The position numbers were made by a program, and so were the translations under genes. From positions 1 to 64,000 of the forward strand of contig JBOEGS010000017.1 in NCBI GenBank assembly GCA_050633545.1: 64,000 nt of DNA, in the 5' to 3' direction. Numbering within the stretch: position 1 is the first letter of the stretch; each line of letters begins with the position of its first letter. The notes under the pieces are model-generated. The model ran no database searches and was not told the origin of the DNA. It was given only the letters and a program-made list of their open reading frames with translations. This stretch comes from Litorivita sp050633545. GTDB taxonomy: Bacteria > Pseudomonadota > Alphaproteobacteria > Rhodobacterales > Rhodobacteraceae. Positions 17,247-26,620 of the stretch are shown here, piece after piece.

Positions 17247-18494
17247 TCAAACTCCTTGGCTTTGAAGGGCCACCGAGGCGCTCAGGGTTCTTACACCCTC
17301 CGAGGCCACCACGGTTTTATCGCCCACAAACTGCTCGTGGTTTTGGGAAATCTGGTTCAGGTCGTAGAGGTAGTTGACCATCGTGCCATTGGATTGCGCG
17401 CGCCCGTTGTCGGAGGTGTCGGCCTCGGCGTGGACCGCATGAACCATCGCACCATTGCCAAGATGAAACCGCGCGACCGGATCATAGGGCATGCCATCGG
17501 CGCGCTTGGCCTGCGTCAGATAATAGGCCGCCAAGGCTGCCGCATCTTCGGTTTTTGGCACGGCGGCGCCCGCTTGTGCGATCCATCTGTTGAGCGCGGG
17601 AATGGGCGAGAGCGTCACAAATGTTGCCAGCGACGGCAGCTCTTTGGACAGGTCGGCCACCACCTGCTTGATCAAGGAATTGCCAAATGAAATGCCGGCC
17701 AGTCCCGATTGGCAATTGGAGATCGAATAGAACACCGCCGTGTCGGCCTCTTCGGCGTCAATCGCGGTGCGATCATCCGCAAGCAGCCCTTGAACCGAAT
17801 TGGGTATGCCCTTGGTGAGGGCCACTTCGACAAAAATCAACGGCTCGTCGCCCATCGCGGGATGGAAAAACCCGAAACAGCGCCGGTCGCTGGGTTTGAG
17901 CCGCAGGCGCAGATCATCCCAGCTGTCGATCGAATGCACCGCCTCATAGGCGATGATTTTTTCCAAGATATTGGCGGGGCTGTCCCAGTTGATCGGGCGC
18001 AGAACCAAAAACCCGCGATTGAACCATGACGAAAACAGATGTTTGAAATCGACATCGAGCGGGCCGAAATGCGGGTGCTCTTTCATCAGCCCGAGCAAAT
18101 CCATCCGCATCGAGACAAGCTGCCCCGTCGCGCCCGGCACTTGATTTAGACGGCGCGCGAGTTCCTGCCGGCGCGGCTCGGTGGCATCGGCAAAGGCGAG
18201 ATAGGTCTCTTTGCTTGGCGCCTCTTGATAGGCGTGCAGGGCCGCGGTCACATCCTCGGGGATGATCTCCATTTCTTGGGTCATAAACTCGAAGAACGCG
18301 GTTTTCTCCTCAAGGTTCATACCCGCGTAGCGGTCCAGAATATTGCGTGCCAAGGCCACGCCCGATATTTCGCCATGGCTGCCAAGCAGGGCCTCGCACA
18401 GCTCTGTGGTGGTGCGCCCGTCCACCTCGCTTGACCGCGCCTTGCGATAGCGCCGCTCGAAAACCGTCGAGATCAACCCGCTGAAATAGCTCAT
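17247..18494 (-). CDS. matA: Malonyl-CoA decarboxylase
   Basis: A 415-residue protein of the malonyl-CoA decarboxylase (MCD) family, converting malonyl-CoA to acetyl-CoA and CO2. A helical N-terminal domain is followed by a GNAT-like catalytic domain. Recognisable stretches are WDSPANILEKIIAYEAVH, CFGFFHPAMGDEPLIFVEVAL and FYSISNCQSGLAGISFGN. The family's catalytic Ser/His region falls within these blocks. The start is the ATG at 18494, which overlaps the dctM stop (ATGA). An upstream in-frame start lies inside dctM. The stop overlaps matB by one base. Confidence 0.92.
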   Translation of the reverse strand: MSYFSGLISTVFERRYRKARSSEVDGRTTTELCEALLGSHGEISGVALARNILDRYAGMNLEEKTAFFEFMTQEMEIIPEDVTAALHAYQEAPSKETYLAFADATEPRRQELARRLNQVPGATGQLVSMRMDLLGLMKEHPHFGPLDVDFKHLFSSWFNRGFLVLRPINWDSPANILEKIIAYEAVHSIDSWDDLRLRLKPSDRRCFGFFHPAMGDEPLIFVEVALTKGIPNSVQGLLADDRTAIDAEEADTAVFYSISNCQSGLAGISFGNSLIKQVVADLSKELPSLATFVTLSPIPALNRWIAQAGAAVPKTEDAAALAAYYLTQAKRADGMPYDPVARFHLGNGAMVHAVHAEADTSDNGRAQSNGTMVNYLYDLNQISQNHEQFVGDKTVVASEGVRTLSASVALQSQGV

Positions 18495-19807
18495 ATCGCG
18501 CCTCCCATCACCGCGTCGGGCAACCACGTCGCAAGGCCGGGAAAGAAGCACAGCAAGATGATGGCAAGCACCATACAGGCGACAAACGGCAAGGAGCCGA
18601 GCAAAATCGTCTTGAGCGAGATATCCGGCGCGATGCCGTTGATCACATAAAGGTTCAACCCCACCGGCGGCGAGATCAAGCCGATCTCCATATTGATGGT
18701 CAAAACCACGGCAAACCAGATCGGGTCAAACCCCGCCGTTGTGATGATCGGCAAGAGGATCGGCGCGGCCATCAAGATCACCGCAACGGGCGGCAAAAAG
18801 AACCCCGCCACGAGCAAGAACAACATCACAAACCCCATCAGGACCCAGCGGTTCACATCCAAAGTGCCGATCCATTCGGCGATGGACTGGGTGATGAAGA
18901 GGCTCGACAACATATAGGAAAACACGCCCGCCGCCGCGATGATAAAGAGGATCATCACGCTTTCTTTGGTGCTGTCTCGCAAGATGATCCACAAATCGCG
19001 CGGGTTCCATAATTTGTAGATCACCATGGCAATGACCAGACACAAAAGCGCGCCCACCGCCGCGGTTTCGGACGGCGTCGCGATGCCGCCATACATGGCG
19101 TAAAGCACCCCGACGATGATCGCCAAAAACGGCAGGACCCGCGGCAAAATCTCGAATTTCTCGCGCCAGCTATAGGTGCCGGAGCTGAGCAATTGTTTGT
19201 CGCCCGACCGCCATGTCGAATAGAGCGACCAGATCATGAACAAGAGCACCAAAAGCAATCCGGGAATGACCCCTGCGAGGAAGAGCCGCCCGATAGAGGT
19301 CTCTGTGGCGATGCCATAAACGATCATTGTCACCGAGGGCGGGATCAAGATACCAAGCGTGCCGCCCGCCGCAATCGAGCCTGCCGCCACCCCGTCGGGA
19401 TAGCCGCGTTTGCGCATCTCGGGGATGCCCATTTTGCCGATTGCCGCACAGGTTGCGGGGCTTGATCCCGACATGGCCGCAAAGAGCGCGCAAGCCCCCA
19501 GATTGGAGATCACCAACCCTCCCGGCACACGGGTGAGCCAGCGTTCAAGCGCCTCGTAAAGGTCCGCCCCCGCACGGGTCGAAGAGATCGACGATCCCAT
19601 GATGATGAACATCGGGATCGAGAGCAGCGCGAAGTTGTCCAGCTTGCCAAAGAGGATTTCGGGCAAAAGCTCCAGCGAGCGCAGCCCGTCGAAGATCAGC
19701 AAAAAGCCGGTCGAGACGATCAACAGCCCAATGGCGACCGAGACGCCGGAGAACAGGATAAAGATGGTCGAAAGGGCGACAACCGCGCCGAGGAAGAGAG
19801 GATCCAT
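18491..19807 (-). CDS. dctM: TRAP transporter large permease (DctM), malonate locus
   Basis: A 438-residue integral membrane protein with about 12 hydrophobic segments, the DctM subunit that drives solute uptake with Na+ or H+. Motifs typical of the family include AMSGSSPATCAAIGKMGIPEM and GGTLGILIPPSVTMIVYGI. The stop overlaps matA (ATGA) and the start overlaps the dctQ stop by one base (TAATG). The gene context (matA, matB, matR) indicates malonate as substrate. Confidence 0.92.
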   Translation of the reverse strand: MDPLFLGAVVALSTIFILFSGVSVAIGLLIVSTGFLLIFDGLRSLELLPEILFGKLDNFALLSIPMFIIMGSSISSTRAGADLYEALERWLTRVPGGLVISNLGACALFAAMSGSSPATCAAIGKMGIPEMRKRGYPDGVAAGSIAAGGTLGILIPPSVTMIVYGIATETSIGRLFLAGVIPGLLLVLLFMIWSLYSTWRSGDKQLLSSGTYSWREKFEILPRVLPFLAIIVGVLYAMYGGIATPSETAAVGALLCLVIAMVIYKLWNPRDLWIILRDSTKESVMILFIIAAAGVFSYMLSSLFITQSIAEWIGTLDVNRWVLMGFVMLFLLVAGFFLPPVAVILMAAPILLPIITTAGFDPIWFAVVLTINMEIGLISPPVGLNLYVINGIAPDISLKTILLGSLPFVACMVLAIILLCFFPGLATWLPDAVMGGAI

Positions 19808-20355
19808 TATTGCCCCTCCAAACCGAAGGGCGCGTCGATCTTGAGGATCACAGCGACCAGATCAGCAATCAGTTGCAGCAAGAAAAGCCCAAATCCCACC
19901 GGCAGCGCCAGATAGGGGATCCAGAGCCGCACGCCCCAAACCGTGTCCGATTTCCAATTGCGCTCGAAAGTCAGGTGCCAATGCTCGTAGCCGTAAAAGA
20001 GCAAGATCGCCACCATCACGATCGACAGCGAAAGCGTCACCAGACACATGTAATAGCGCGTCTTTTGCGGCAACATCAACGGGATCAGATCCACATTCAC
20101 ATGCCCGCGCAGGCGCTGCACATAGGGCAGGCCGACCAAAGTGGCGCCGATGGCGAGATAGATCACCGCTTCGGTTTGCCAGATGGTCGAGGTGTTGAGC
20201 ACGAAGCGCACAAAAATCATCTGGCAGGTGATCGCAACCGCGGCGACAATCATCGCCGCAGAGCACCAGCCCGCGACAGTCGAAAGCGCCGCAACGCCGC
20301 GCAAAAAGAGGTTGTTGCCGGTGCGCGACGCAGCAGCAGAGCTTTGGCCAGCCAT
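19807..20355 (-). CDS. dctQ: TRAP transporter small permease (DctQ), malonate locus
   Basis: A 182-residue protein with four predicted membrane helices (segments near residues 18-40, 55-75, 95-120 and 145-172), the pattern of DctQ. It docks with DctM to form the membrane part of the tripartite carrier. It overlaps dctM by one base. A 78-base gap with a hairpin separates it from dctP. Confidence 0.9.
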   Translation of the reverse strand: MAGQSSAAASRTGNNLFLRGVAALSTVAGWCSAAMIVAAVAITCQMIFVRFVLNTSTIWQTEAVIYLAIGATLVGLPYVQRLRGHVNVDLIPLMLPQKTRYYMCLVTLSLSIVMVAILLFYGYEHWHLTFERNWKSDTVWGVRLWIPYLALPVGFGLFLLQLIADLVAVILKIDAPFGLEGQ

Positions 20356-20398
20356 GACAGCTTTCCTTCCAAAGATTAGAGAATTTGCCTGTGGGAAG

Positions 20399-20424
20399 GG
20401 CGGCGGCCGATCAGGGCCACCGCC
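20399..20424 (-). other. Hairpin between dctP and dctQ
   Basis: Ten-base arms (GGCGGCGGCC against GGCCACCGCC, one mismatch) with a 6-base loop. No T-run follows on the minus strand, so it is more likely a 3'-stabilising or partial attenuation structure that keeps the binding protein in excess over the permeases. A similar hairpin sits at the same place in the second TRAP operon. Confidence 0.45.
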
Positions 20425-20433
20425 GGTTTTGCA

Positions 20434-21420
20434 TCACTCGACGGCGAGCGCCATATCCAGCAAGGCCTGCCCGTCGGGCACTTCCTCGACGAAGGATTTA
20501 TAGGAGGTCTCTTGCGCGATGGCGCGCCATGCGGCGAAGTCCTCGGCAGACATATTGGCGATCTCGACGCCCGCCTTTTCAAAGACTTCGACCGATGCGG
20601 CATCTTGCTTTTTGGCCTCGGCCAAATAGAAGGCCTGCGCTTTCTTCGACGCCTCCAACAGCGCGGTTTGCTGCGCTTCACTCAGCCCATCAAAGGTCGA
20701 TTTGTTCATCAAAAGCGGTTGATACATGAACCAAAGCGCCACATCGCCCGCAGGCGTATAGCAAGCCGCCTGTTCGTAAATGCGGTAGGACACGAAGGAG
20801 GAGGAGGACGTATTCGCCGCGCTCAAAATCCCCGTTTGCATGGCGTTGTAGATTTCCGACGAGGCCATCGACGCGATCGAGGCCCCTGCCCCTGCCAGCA
20901 TTTGTTCAAAGGCTTTGCCCGCCGCGCGGGTTTGCAATCCGGCCACGTCTTCGGGTTTGGTGATGCATTTGTCTTTGCCGACAAAACCGCCCGCAAGGTA
21001 GCCATGCACCAAAACCATCACATCGTCTTCGGCCATTTTCTCTTCGAGGGCCTTCATGAAGGGCGAGGCGCTGAGCCGTGCGGCGTGATCGTGGTTTTTC
21101 ACCAGACCGGGCATCAAGGTGAGGTTGAACGCAGGTTGCTGCCCGCCGGCATAGCTCAGCGGCAGAACCGTCATATCCAATTGCCCGCGGCTCAGCGGGC
21201 GGTATTGCTCGCGCGGCTTGAACAAGGATTTGGATCCGAAAATCTTGATCTCCAGATCGACATTCGCAGCGGCCACATCATCGGCGACCATCTGGGCCAC
21301 TTGGTGGCGCACGTCTTTGTTCGACCATTGGTGCGACAGCCGCAATTCGGTGGCCTGCGCCAGCGACGCGGCGCCCATCGCTGCGACCATCGCCGCAGCC
21401 GTTAAAAATGTATGTTTCAT
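20434..21420 (-). CDS. dctP: TRAP transporter substrate-binding protein (DctP), malonate locus
   Basis: A 328-residue periplasmic binding protein. The signal peptide is MKHTFLTAAAMVAAMGAASL, cleaved near AQA. The mature protein has the DctP fold, including the LQTRAAGKAFEQMLAGAGAS segment and SSEIYNAMQTGILSA. The ATG at 21420 follows GGGAGGAAATC. It is the first gene of the malonate unit and is transcribed away from matR. Its substrate, malonate, is inferred from the downstream enzymes. Confidence 0.9.
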   Translation of the reverse strand: MKHTFLTAAAMVAAMGAASLAQATELRLSHQWSNKDVRHQVAQMVADDVAAANVDLEIKIFGSKSLFKPREQYRPLSRGQLDMTVLPLSYAGGQQPAFNLTLMPGLVKNHDHAARLSASPFMKALEEKMAEDDVMVLVHGYLAGGFVGKDKCITKPEDVAGLQTRAAGKAFEQMLAGAGASIASMASSEIYNAMQTGILSAANTSSSSFVSYRIYEQAACYTPAGDVALWFMYQPLLMNKSTFDGLSEAQQTALLEASKKAQAFYLAEAKKQDAASVEVFEKAGVEIANMSAEDFAAWRAIAQETSYKSFVEEVPDGQALLDMALAVE

Positions 21421-21501
21421 GATTTCCTCCCTAGGGTGAGCCGACTCTCCTCCGTGTCGACGATGGCGCATGATCCCTGATTGTGCATCCTCGGTCAACC
21501 A

Positions 21502-21515
21502 TCTTGTATACAAGA
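21502..21515. promoter_or_regulatory. MatR operator TCTTGTATACAAGA
   Basis: A perfect 14-bp palindrome lies in the 140-base gap between divergent dctP and matR. The MatR site described for Rhizobium leguminosarum bv. trifolii is, as I recall it, TCTTGTA/TACACGA, differing by a single base. It is well placed to control both directions, with malonate or methylmalonate as inducer. Confidence 0.75.
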
Positions 21516-21560
21516 ATATGACTATTGCACCTCACGAAAATTGTGTAATATATCAAAGCT

Positions 21561-22208
21561 ATGAAATCGAACCATGCCGATCAAATCTCTGAATCGTTGG
21601 AACAGCTTGTATTCAAAGGGGAATACGAGGATGGACAGCGCCTTGACGAGATCAAACTAGCGGCCCATTACGGCGTGTCGAGAACGCCGGTGCGCGAGGC
21701 GTTGCAGCGGTTGGTGATGTCCGGCATGGCGGTGCAAATCCCGCGGCGCGGGGTTTTTGTCCGTCAACCTGGTCCGGTGGAATTGCTCGAGATGTTCGAG
21801 ACCATGGCCGAGCTTGAGGCCGCCTGCGGGCGGCTTGCGGCGGCGCGGATGCCCGACGAAGGGTTGGAGCGGCTGGCGCAGGCCAACCAAGGCTGCAAGG
21901 ATGCGGTCGCGCGCGAGGATGCGGCGGGCTATTACCTTGAAAACGAAGCCTTTCACCAAGAGATCTATCGCGGCGCGGGCAATTCGTTTTTGCAAAACGA
22001 GGCGCTGCGATTGCAAAACCGGCTCAAACCCTACCGCCGTGTACAGTTGCGGTTTCGCGGCCGGATGGCGCAATCTTTGGCCGAGCATGAGGCGATCGTG
22101 GCGGCCCTGCGCGCGGGCGATGCGCAGGGGGCGGCGCTCTCCCTGCGCGGTCATGTCACCGTTCAGGGAGAGCGGTTCCAACAGCTTATGGCGAGCCTCA
22201 AGAAATAG
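21561..22208 (+). CDS. matR: GntR-family (FCD-type) regulator of malonate use
   Basis: A 215-residue regulator. The winged helix-turn-helix is N-terminal (LDEIKLAAHYGVSRTPVREAL, about residues 28-48) and the C-terminal FCD helical domain has the usual metal/ligand histidine-rich layout (NEAFHQEIYRGAGN). It is divergent from the malonate operon with the operator between them. The start ATG has only a weak ribosome binding site. MatR identity rests on family and context. Confidence 0.85.
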   Translation: MKSNHADQISESLEQLVFKGEYEDGQRLDEIKLAAHYGVSRTPVREALQRLVMSGMAVQIPRRGVFVRQPGPVELLEMFETMAELEAACGRLAAARMPDEGLERLAQANQGCKDAVAREDAAGYYLENEAFHQEIYRGAGNSFLQNEALRLQNRLKPYRRVQLRFRGRMAQSLAEHEAIVAALRAGDAQGAALSLRGHVTVQGERFQQLMASLKK

Positions 22209-22220
22209 CGCGCCTTTTGC

Positions 22221-25200
22221 TTAGGCATCGCGCGGCTGGTTCGCACCCAAGACCGAGACAAGCATATTGCGCGCGCGCAATTTGGCCCCGTCGATCACGC
22301 TGAACAGCGAGGGCACGAAGAGCAGCGACAAAAGCGTCGACAGCAGCAGCCCGCCGATCACCGCAATCGCCATGGGCGCGCGAAACTCGCCGCCCGTGGC
22401 GCTGCCGATCGCGCTTGGCACCATGCCCGCCGTCATCGCGATGGTGGTCATCACGATGGGCCGCGCGCGTTTGTGCCCCGCTTCGATCATCGCCGCCGAA
22501 TGGTCCAATCCATCATGCATGGCCTCGAGCGCGAATTCCACCAGCATGATGGCGTTTTTGGTCACGATCCCCATCAGCATCAAGAAGCCGATCACCACCG
22601 AAAGCCCGATCCCCGCGCCGTAGATATAGAGCGCGAAAATCGCCCCGCCGATGGCCAAGGGCAGCGACATCAAGATCGTCACAGGCGTGAGGAAGCTGGA
22701 GAAAAGCAGCACCAATACGACATAGACGAGCAAAATCCCCGCGCCCATCGCAAGGCCGAATTGGGTAAAAATCTCTCCCATGACCTCGGCGTCGCCCCCC
22801 GCTTGGATCGAGGTGCCTTCGGGCAGAGCGATTTTGGAGGTCAGCCCCGTGACCGCTGCCGTGGCCGGACCCAAAAGCGCATCGCCCTCAAGATCGGCCT
22901 CGATGGTGGTGCGGTATTTGCGATCATAGCGCTCGATCGCGCTTGGCCCCGCCGCCAGTGCCACATCGGCCACCACGCCCAAAGGCACCGCCGCGCCCGT
23001 GCTCGAGGGGATGCGCAATCCGGCCATGCGGAACAGATCGCTGCGCACGTCCTCTTCCATACGCACCAAAATCGGGATTTGCCGCTCGCCGCTGTTGAAT
23101 TTGGCGCTATTGGCATCGGTGTCGCCCAAGGTGGCAATGCGGATGGTGGTGGCCAAAGCCGCCGCGCTCACGCCCAGCTCGGCCGCCAGTTCGGGCCGCG
23201 GGGTGATCTGGATCTCGGGTCGCAAAAGCGCCGCCGCGCTGGAGGCGCCGGTCACCTCGGGCAAGGCGTTCAGTTCCTTGGCCAAGGCCCGTGCGGCCTG
23301 CGCCGTGGCGGCCACGCTGTCACCCAGAACGTTGATCGAAATATCGCGGCTGCCGTTTTCATTGAGCATGAACAGCCGCACATCGGGATAATCGGCCAGA
23401 CGCGCGGCGATGTCGTCGATAATCTCGAAGGACGAACGCTCGCGGGTTTGTTTTTGCCCGAAGCCGATGGTGAAGGTGGCCTCTGTGTCGCGGCCATCGA
23501 CGAAAACCGTCTCGACCTCGGGCACGGCGGTGATCCGCGCCGTCACATCGCGCGCCGCCGCGCGGGTGTCCGACATCAATGATCCGGGCGGCAATTCAAC
23601 CGAGGCGCTGGCGCGGCCGGTGTCAGAGGGCGGCACGAATTCCGTCGGCAAAAGCGTCGCCGAGAAAATCGACAGGGCGAAAATCACCACGCCCAAAATC
23701 AAGGTCGCGCCGCGATTGCGCAGGGTCCATTTGAGCACCCGCATATAGGCGCGCATCACAACTCCGTCTTCGGGCTCGGCATGCCCCGCACCGTCGCGCA
23801 AGAAATAGGCCGCCATCATCGGCGTGATCAACCGCGCCACCAGAAGCGAGAACAACACCGCCACGGCGACGGTGATACCGAATTGTTTGAAATACTGCCC
23901 CGCGATGCCGGACATGAAGCTGACCGGTGCAAACACCGCGACGATGGTGAAACTGATCGCGATGACGGTCGTGCCTATTTCGGAGGAGGCCTCTTCGGAG
24001 GCCTCATAGGCCGGTTTGCCCATCTGGATATGCCGGACGATGTTTTCGATCTCGACGATCGCGTCATCGACCAAAATCCCCGTCACCAAGGTGATGCCCA
24101 ACAGGCTGACCGTATTGAGCGAAAAGCCCAGCATCTGCATCACGATAAAGGTCGGGATGATCGACAGCGGCAAAGCCACCGCCGTGATGATCGTCGCGCG
24201 CCAGTTCTTGAGGAACAAAAACACCACGATGATCGCCAGAGCCGCGCCCTCATAAAGCGTTTCCATCGCCGAATGGTAATTGCCCGCGGTGTAGATCGTC
24301 GCATCGTCGATCAAGGAAAACGTGGCATTGGGATAAGAGGTGCGCAGATGCTCGATCCGCTCTTTGGCGCCATCGGCGGCCTGCAGATCGCTTTCGCCCG
24401 TGGCGCGGAAAATGCCGAAAGAGACCACCGGTTGCCCGTTGAACATGGCAAAGCTTTCCGGCTCGGTCGATCCCATGCGCACCGTGCCGAGCGCATCAAG
24501 GCGCACCAACCCGCCCGCAGGCAAGGTGATCGGCGTCGCGGCCAGATCATCAAGCGTGGCGGCGCTGCCCAAGGCGCGGATCGAATATTCCTGTCCGCCC
24601 AGATCACCGCTGCCGCCGCCAAGGTCGATATTGGAATTGCGCAATTGGTCATTGACGCTGCTCGCGGTGAGGCCAAGCGCCAAAAGCCGGTCGGGGTCGA
24701 GTTCCACCTGCACCGCCGCATCCGCCCCGCCAACACGGCTGACCTTGCCGACGCCTTTGGCCGAGGTCAGATCGCGCGCGACGACCTCATCGACAAAATA
24801 GGACAGCTCTTCGATCGTGCGGGTCGGATCGAAGACCGCATAGGTCAGGATCGGCATGCCTGTCACATCAAGGCGCTGGATCACCGGTTCGGTGATCGCT
24901 TCGGGCAGCTCGCCGCGCACCGAGGAGATGGCGTCTTTGACATCATTGAGCGCGCGGTCGGTGTCGGTCTCCAGCGCGAATTCGATGGTCAGGGTTGCGG
25001 CAGAATCGGCCGCCGTGGCAGTCACATGTTTCACGCCGGTGATGTCGGACACCGCGCCCTCGACGGGTTTGATGATCTGGTTGCTGATCTCGGAGGGCGC
25101 CGCGCCCGCTTGGCCGATGGCCACCGTAATGATCGGCACGTCGATATTGGGGAACTGCGTCACCGGCAGGCGGAAAAACCCGACCATGCCGACAATCATC

Positions 25201-25262
25201 AACATCAAGAACAGCGCCAGCGAGGGGACGGGCTTGCGAATGGCCCATGTGGACATATTCAT
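22221..25262 (-). CDS. RND efflux pump inner-membrane permease (AcrB/MexB type)
   Basis: A 1013-residue proton-driven efflux permease with the 12-helix RND layout and two large periplasmic loops. The N-terminal helix is followed by RLPVTQFPNIDVPIITVAIG, typical of HAE-type pumps. The proton-relay aspartates are in GILVDDAIVEIENI and the lysine in MGIVTKNAIMLVEFA. It likely exports hydrophobic or amphiphilic compounds. The start overlaps the adaptor gene stop (ATGA), so the two are coupled. No outer-membrane channel gene is next to it, so it may use a TolC encoded elsewhere. It converges with matR with a 12-base gap. Confidence 0.93.
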   Translation of the reverse strand: MNMSTWAIRKPVPSLALFLMLMIVGMVGFFRLPVTQFPNIDVPIITVAIGQAGAAPSEISNQIIKPVEGAVSDITGVKHVTATAADSAATLTIEFALETDTDRALNDVKDAISSVRGELPEAITEPVIQRLDVTGMPILTYAVFDPTRTIEELSYFVDEVVARDLTSAKGVGKVSRVGGADAAVQVELDPDRLLALGLTASSVNDQLRNSNIDLGGGSGDLGGQEYSIRALGSAATLDDLAATPITLPAGGLVRLDALGTVRMGSTEPESFAMFNGQPVVSFGIFRATGESDLQAADGAKERIEHLRTSYPNATFSLIDDATIYTAGNYHSAMETLYEGAALAIIVVFLFLKNWRATIITAVALPLSIIPTFIVMQMLGFSLNTVSLLGITLVTGILVDDAIVEIENIVRHIQMGKPAYEASEEASSEIGTTVIAISFTIVAVFAPVSFMSGIAGQYFKQFGITVAVAVLFSLLVARLITPMMAAYFLRDGAGHAEPEDGVVMRAYMRVLKWTLRNRGATLILGVVIFALSIFSATLLPTEFVPPSDTGRASASVELPPGSLMSDTRAAARDVTARITAVPEVETVFVDGRDTEATFTIGFGQKQTRERSSFEIIDDIAARLADYPDVRLFMLNENGSRDISINVLGDSVAATAQAARALAKELNALPEVTGASSAAALLRPEIQITPRPELAAELGVSAAALATTIRIATLGDTDANSAKFNSGERQIPILVRMEEDVRSDLFRMAGLRIPSSTGAAVPLGVVADVALAAGPSAIERYDRKYRTTIEADLEGDALLGPATAAVTGLTSKIALPEGTSIQAGGDAEVMGEIFTQFGLAMGAGILLVYVVLVLLFSSFLTPVTILMSLPLAIGGAIFALYIYGAGIGLSVVIGFLMLMGIVTKNAIMLVEFALEAMHDGLDHSAAMIEAGHKRARPIVMTTIAMTAGMVPSAIGSATGGEFRAPMAIAVIGGLLLSTLLSLLFVPSLFSVIDGAKLRARNMLVSVLGANQPRDA

Positions 25263-26467
25263 TTTGCGGCCCCTTCTCCGGCGCGTGCGGGCGTGATGGC
25301 GTCGCCATCGCCAAAGAATGCGCCCGCCTTGGCCACCACGACCTCGCCCTCGCTCAAGCCTTGGGCAATTTCGCGCCGCCCTTGCCAGATGAGACCCGCC
25401 GTCACCGCGCGCCGCTCCAAAATGCCGTCTTTGACGACGAAGACCGCACTGCCGCCTGCGTCCGACATCACCGCTTGGGTCGGCACGGTGATCGCCTCGC
25501 GCTGTTCGGTGATGATCCAGCCGCTGGCAAAAATACCCGGGCGCAGGCCCTCTTGAGCCGCGACCGTCACGCGCAAGATGCCAAGCCGGCTTGTGGCGTC
25601 GACCGTGGCAGGCAAACGGCGCACGATGCCCGTGGCCGCGCCGATCCCCGCGATTTGCAATTGGGCGGTGTCGCCTTTGGAAATCTCGCCCAATGCGGTT
25701 TCGATCACCTCGGCCTCAAGTTCGACGCTGCTGTCCTTGATCAACCGGAAAATCGGCTCTCCGCCTGTCGAGGCGATTGCGCCGATTTGGCCGTTTCGAG
25801 CGGAAATAGTGCCGCTTGCAGGGGATTTGAGCGTGGCGTGATCAAGATTGAGCGCGGCAATTTCCAAGGCGGCTTTTGCGGTTTGCTCTTGGGCTTGCGC
25901 CACGATCAACCCGTCGCGCGCCGAGGCCAAAGTCGCCTCTGCGGTTTGGGCGCTGGCGGCGGCCTGATCAAGGCTGGCTTGCGTGCTCGCGCCGCGATCA
26001 AACAGGGCTTTGGCGCGGGTATATGCGGTGCGCGCTTGCGCGGCGCTGGCCTCGGCCGAACGGATCTGGCTTTCGGCTTGGCCGATGGCGGCCTTGGCGC
26101 GGGCCAATTCGGCCTCGGCCTGCGCGCGCTGTGCCTTGAGAGTGCGATCATTGAGGTGAGCCAGAACATCTCCCGCATTCACCCGATCACCGGTGTCGAC
26201 CATCAACGCCTCGATGGTATAGCCGCTGACTTGCGGATAGATCAGAACCTCTTGGGTGGCCACTAATGTGCCCGAAATCGCCACCCGCCCGACCATTTCG
26301 GCGCGCGCGGCATCGGTGACGCTTACGACGGGCAGATCGGGCACCTGCGCCGCTTCGGCCTGCGCGCTGTCGGCCTGCGCCGCCGTTCCAAACGCGAGCA
26401 AAGCACCAACCGTCAAAGCCGCCGCGCGGCGCAGTCCGGTGGAAAAGGGGCGGGTCAGATCATGCAT
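25259..26467 (-). CDS. RND pump periplasmic adaptor (membrane fusion protein)
   Basis: A 402-residue HlyD/AcrA-type adaptor. An N-terminal signal (about residues 14-31, cleavage near AQA) is followed by a lipoyl half-motif, a long alanine-rich coiled-coil hairpin (about residues 95-205), the second lipoyl half (LKSPASGTISARNGQIGA) and beta-barrel domains. It joins the permease to an outer-membrane channel. It is transcribed divergently from a GbsR/MarR-like regulator with an operator-like palindrome between the two starts. Confidence 0.91.
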   Translation of the reverse strand: MHDLTRPFSTGLRRAAALTVGALLAFGTAAQADSAQAEAAQVPDLPVVSVTDAARAEMVGRVAISGTLVATQEVLIYPQVSGYTIEALMVDTGDRVNAGDVLAHLNDRTLKAQRAQAEAELARAKAAIGQAESQIRSAEASAAQARTAYTRAKALFDRGASTQASLDQAAASAQTAEATLASARDGLIVAQAQEQTAKAALEIAALNLDHATLKSPASGTISARNGQIGAIASTGGEPIFRLIKDSSVELEAEVIETALGEISKGDTAQLQIAGIGAATGIVRRLPATVDATSRLGILRVTVAAQEGLRPGIFASGWIITEQREAITVPTQAVMSDAGGSAVFVVKDGILERRAVTAGLIWQGRREIAQGLSEGEVVVAKAGAFFGDGDAITPARAGEGAAK

Positions 26468-26546
26468 AACAAGGCCTCGGTCATAGAGCGCCGCAGCGCG
26501 GCATCTTTGCTACCTAGGTGCGGGCGCCATCGAGGTCAATCAGTTT

Positions 26547-26564
26547 GTTTAGTCTTGACTGAAC
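26547..26564. promoter_or_regulatory. Operator-like palindrome GTTTAGTC-TT-GACTGAAC
   Basis: Eight-base arms with one mismatch lie between the divergent RND pump and regulator genes. A TTGACT hexamer inside the right arm resembles a -35 element, so a bound protein would block transcription. The adjacent GbsR/MarR-like protein is the likely binder. Confidence 0.55.
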
Positions 26565-26620
26565 ATAATGAATATGTGAGACCCGCAAAACACCCAAAAC
26601 GGGACCAAAGCAGGCAGCAG

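Noticed and set aside
23781..25556. Plus-strand open frame of 591 codons opposite the RND permease
   Set aside because: Antisense shadow with histidine/arginine-rich nonsense composition; the permease on the other strand has full family motifs.
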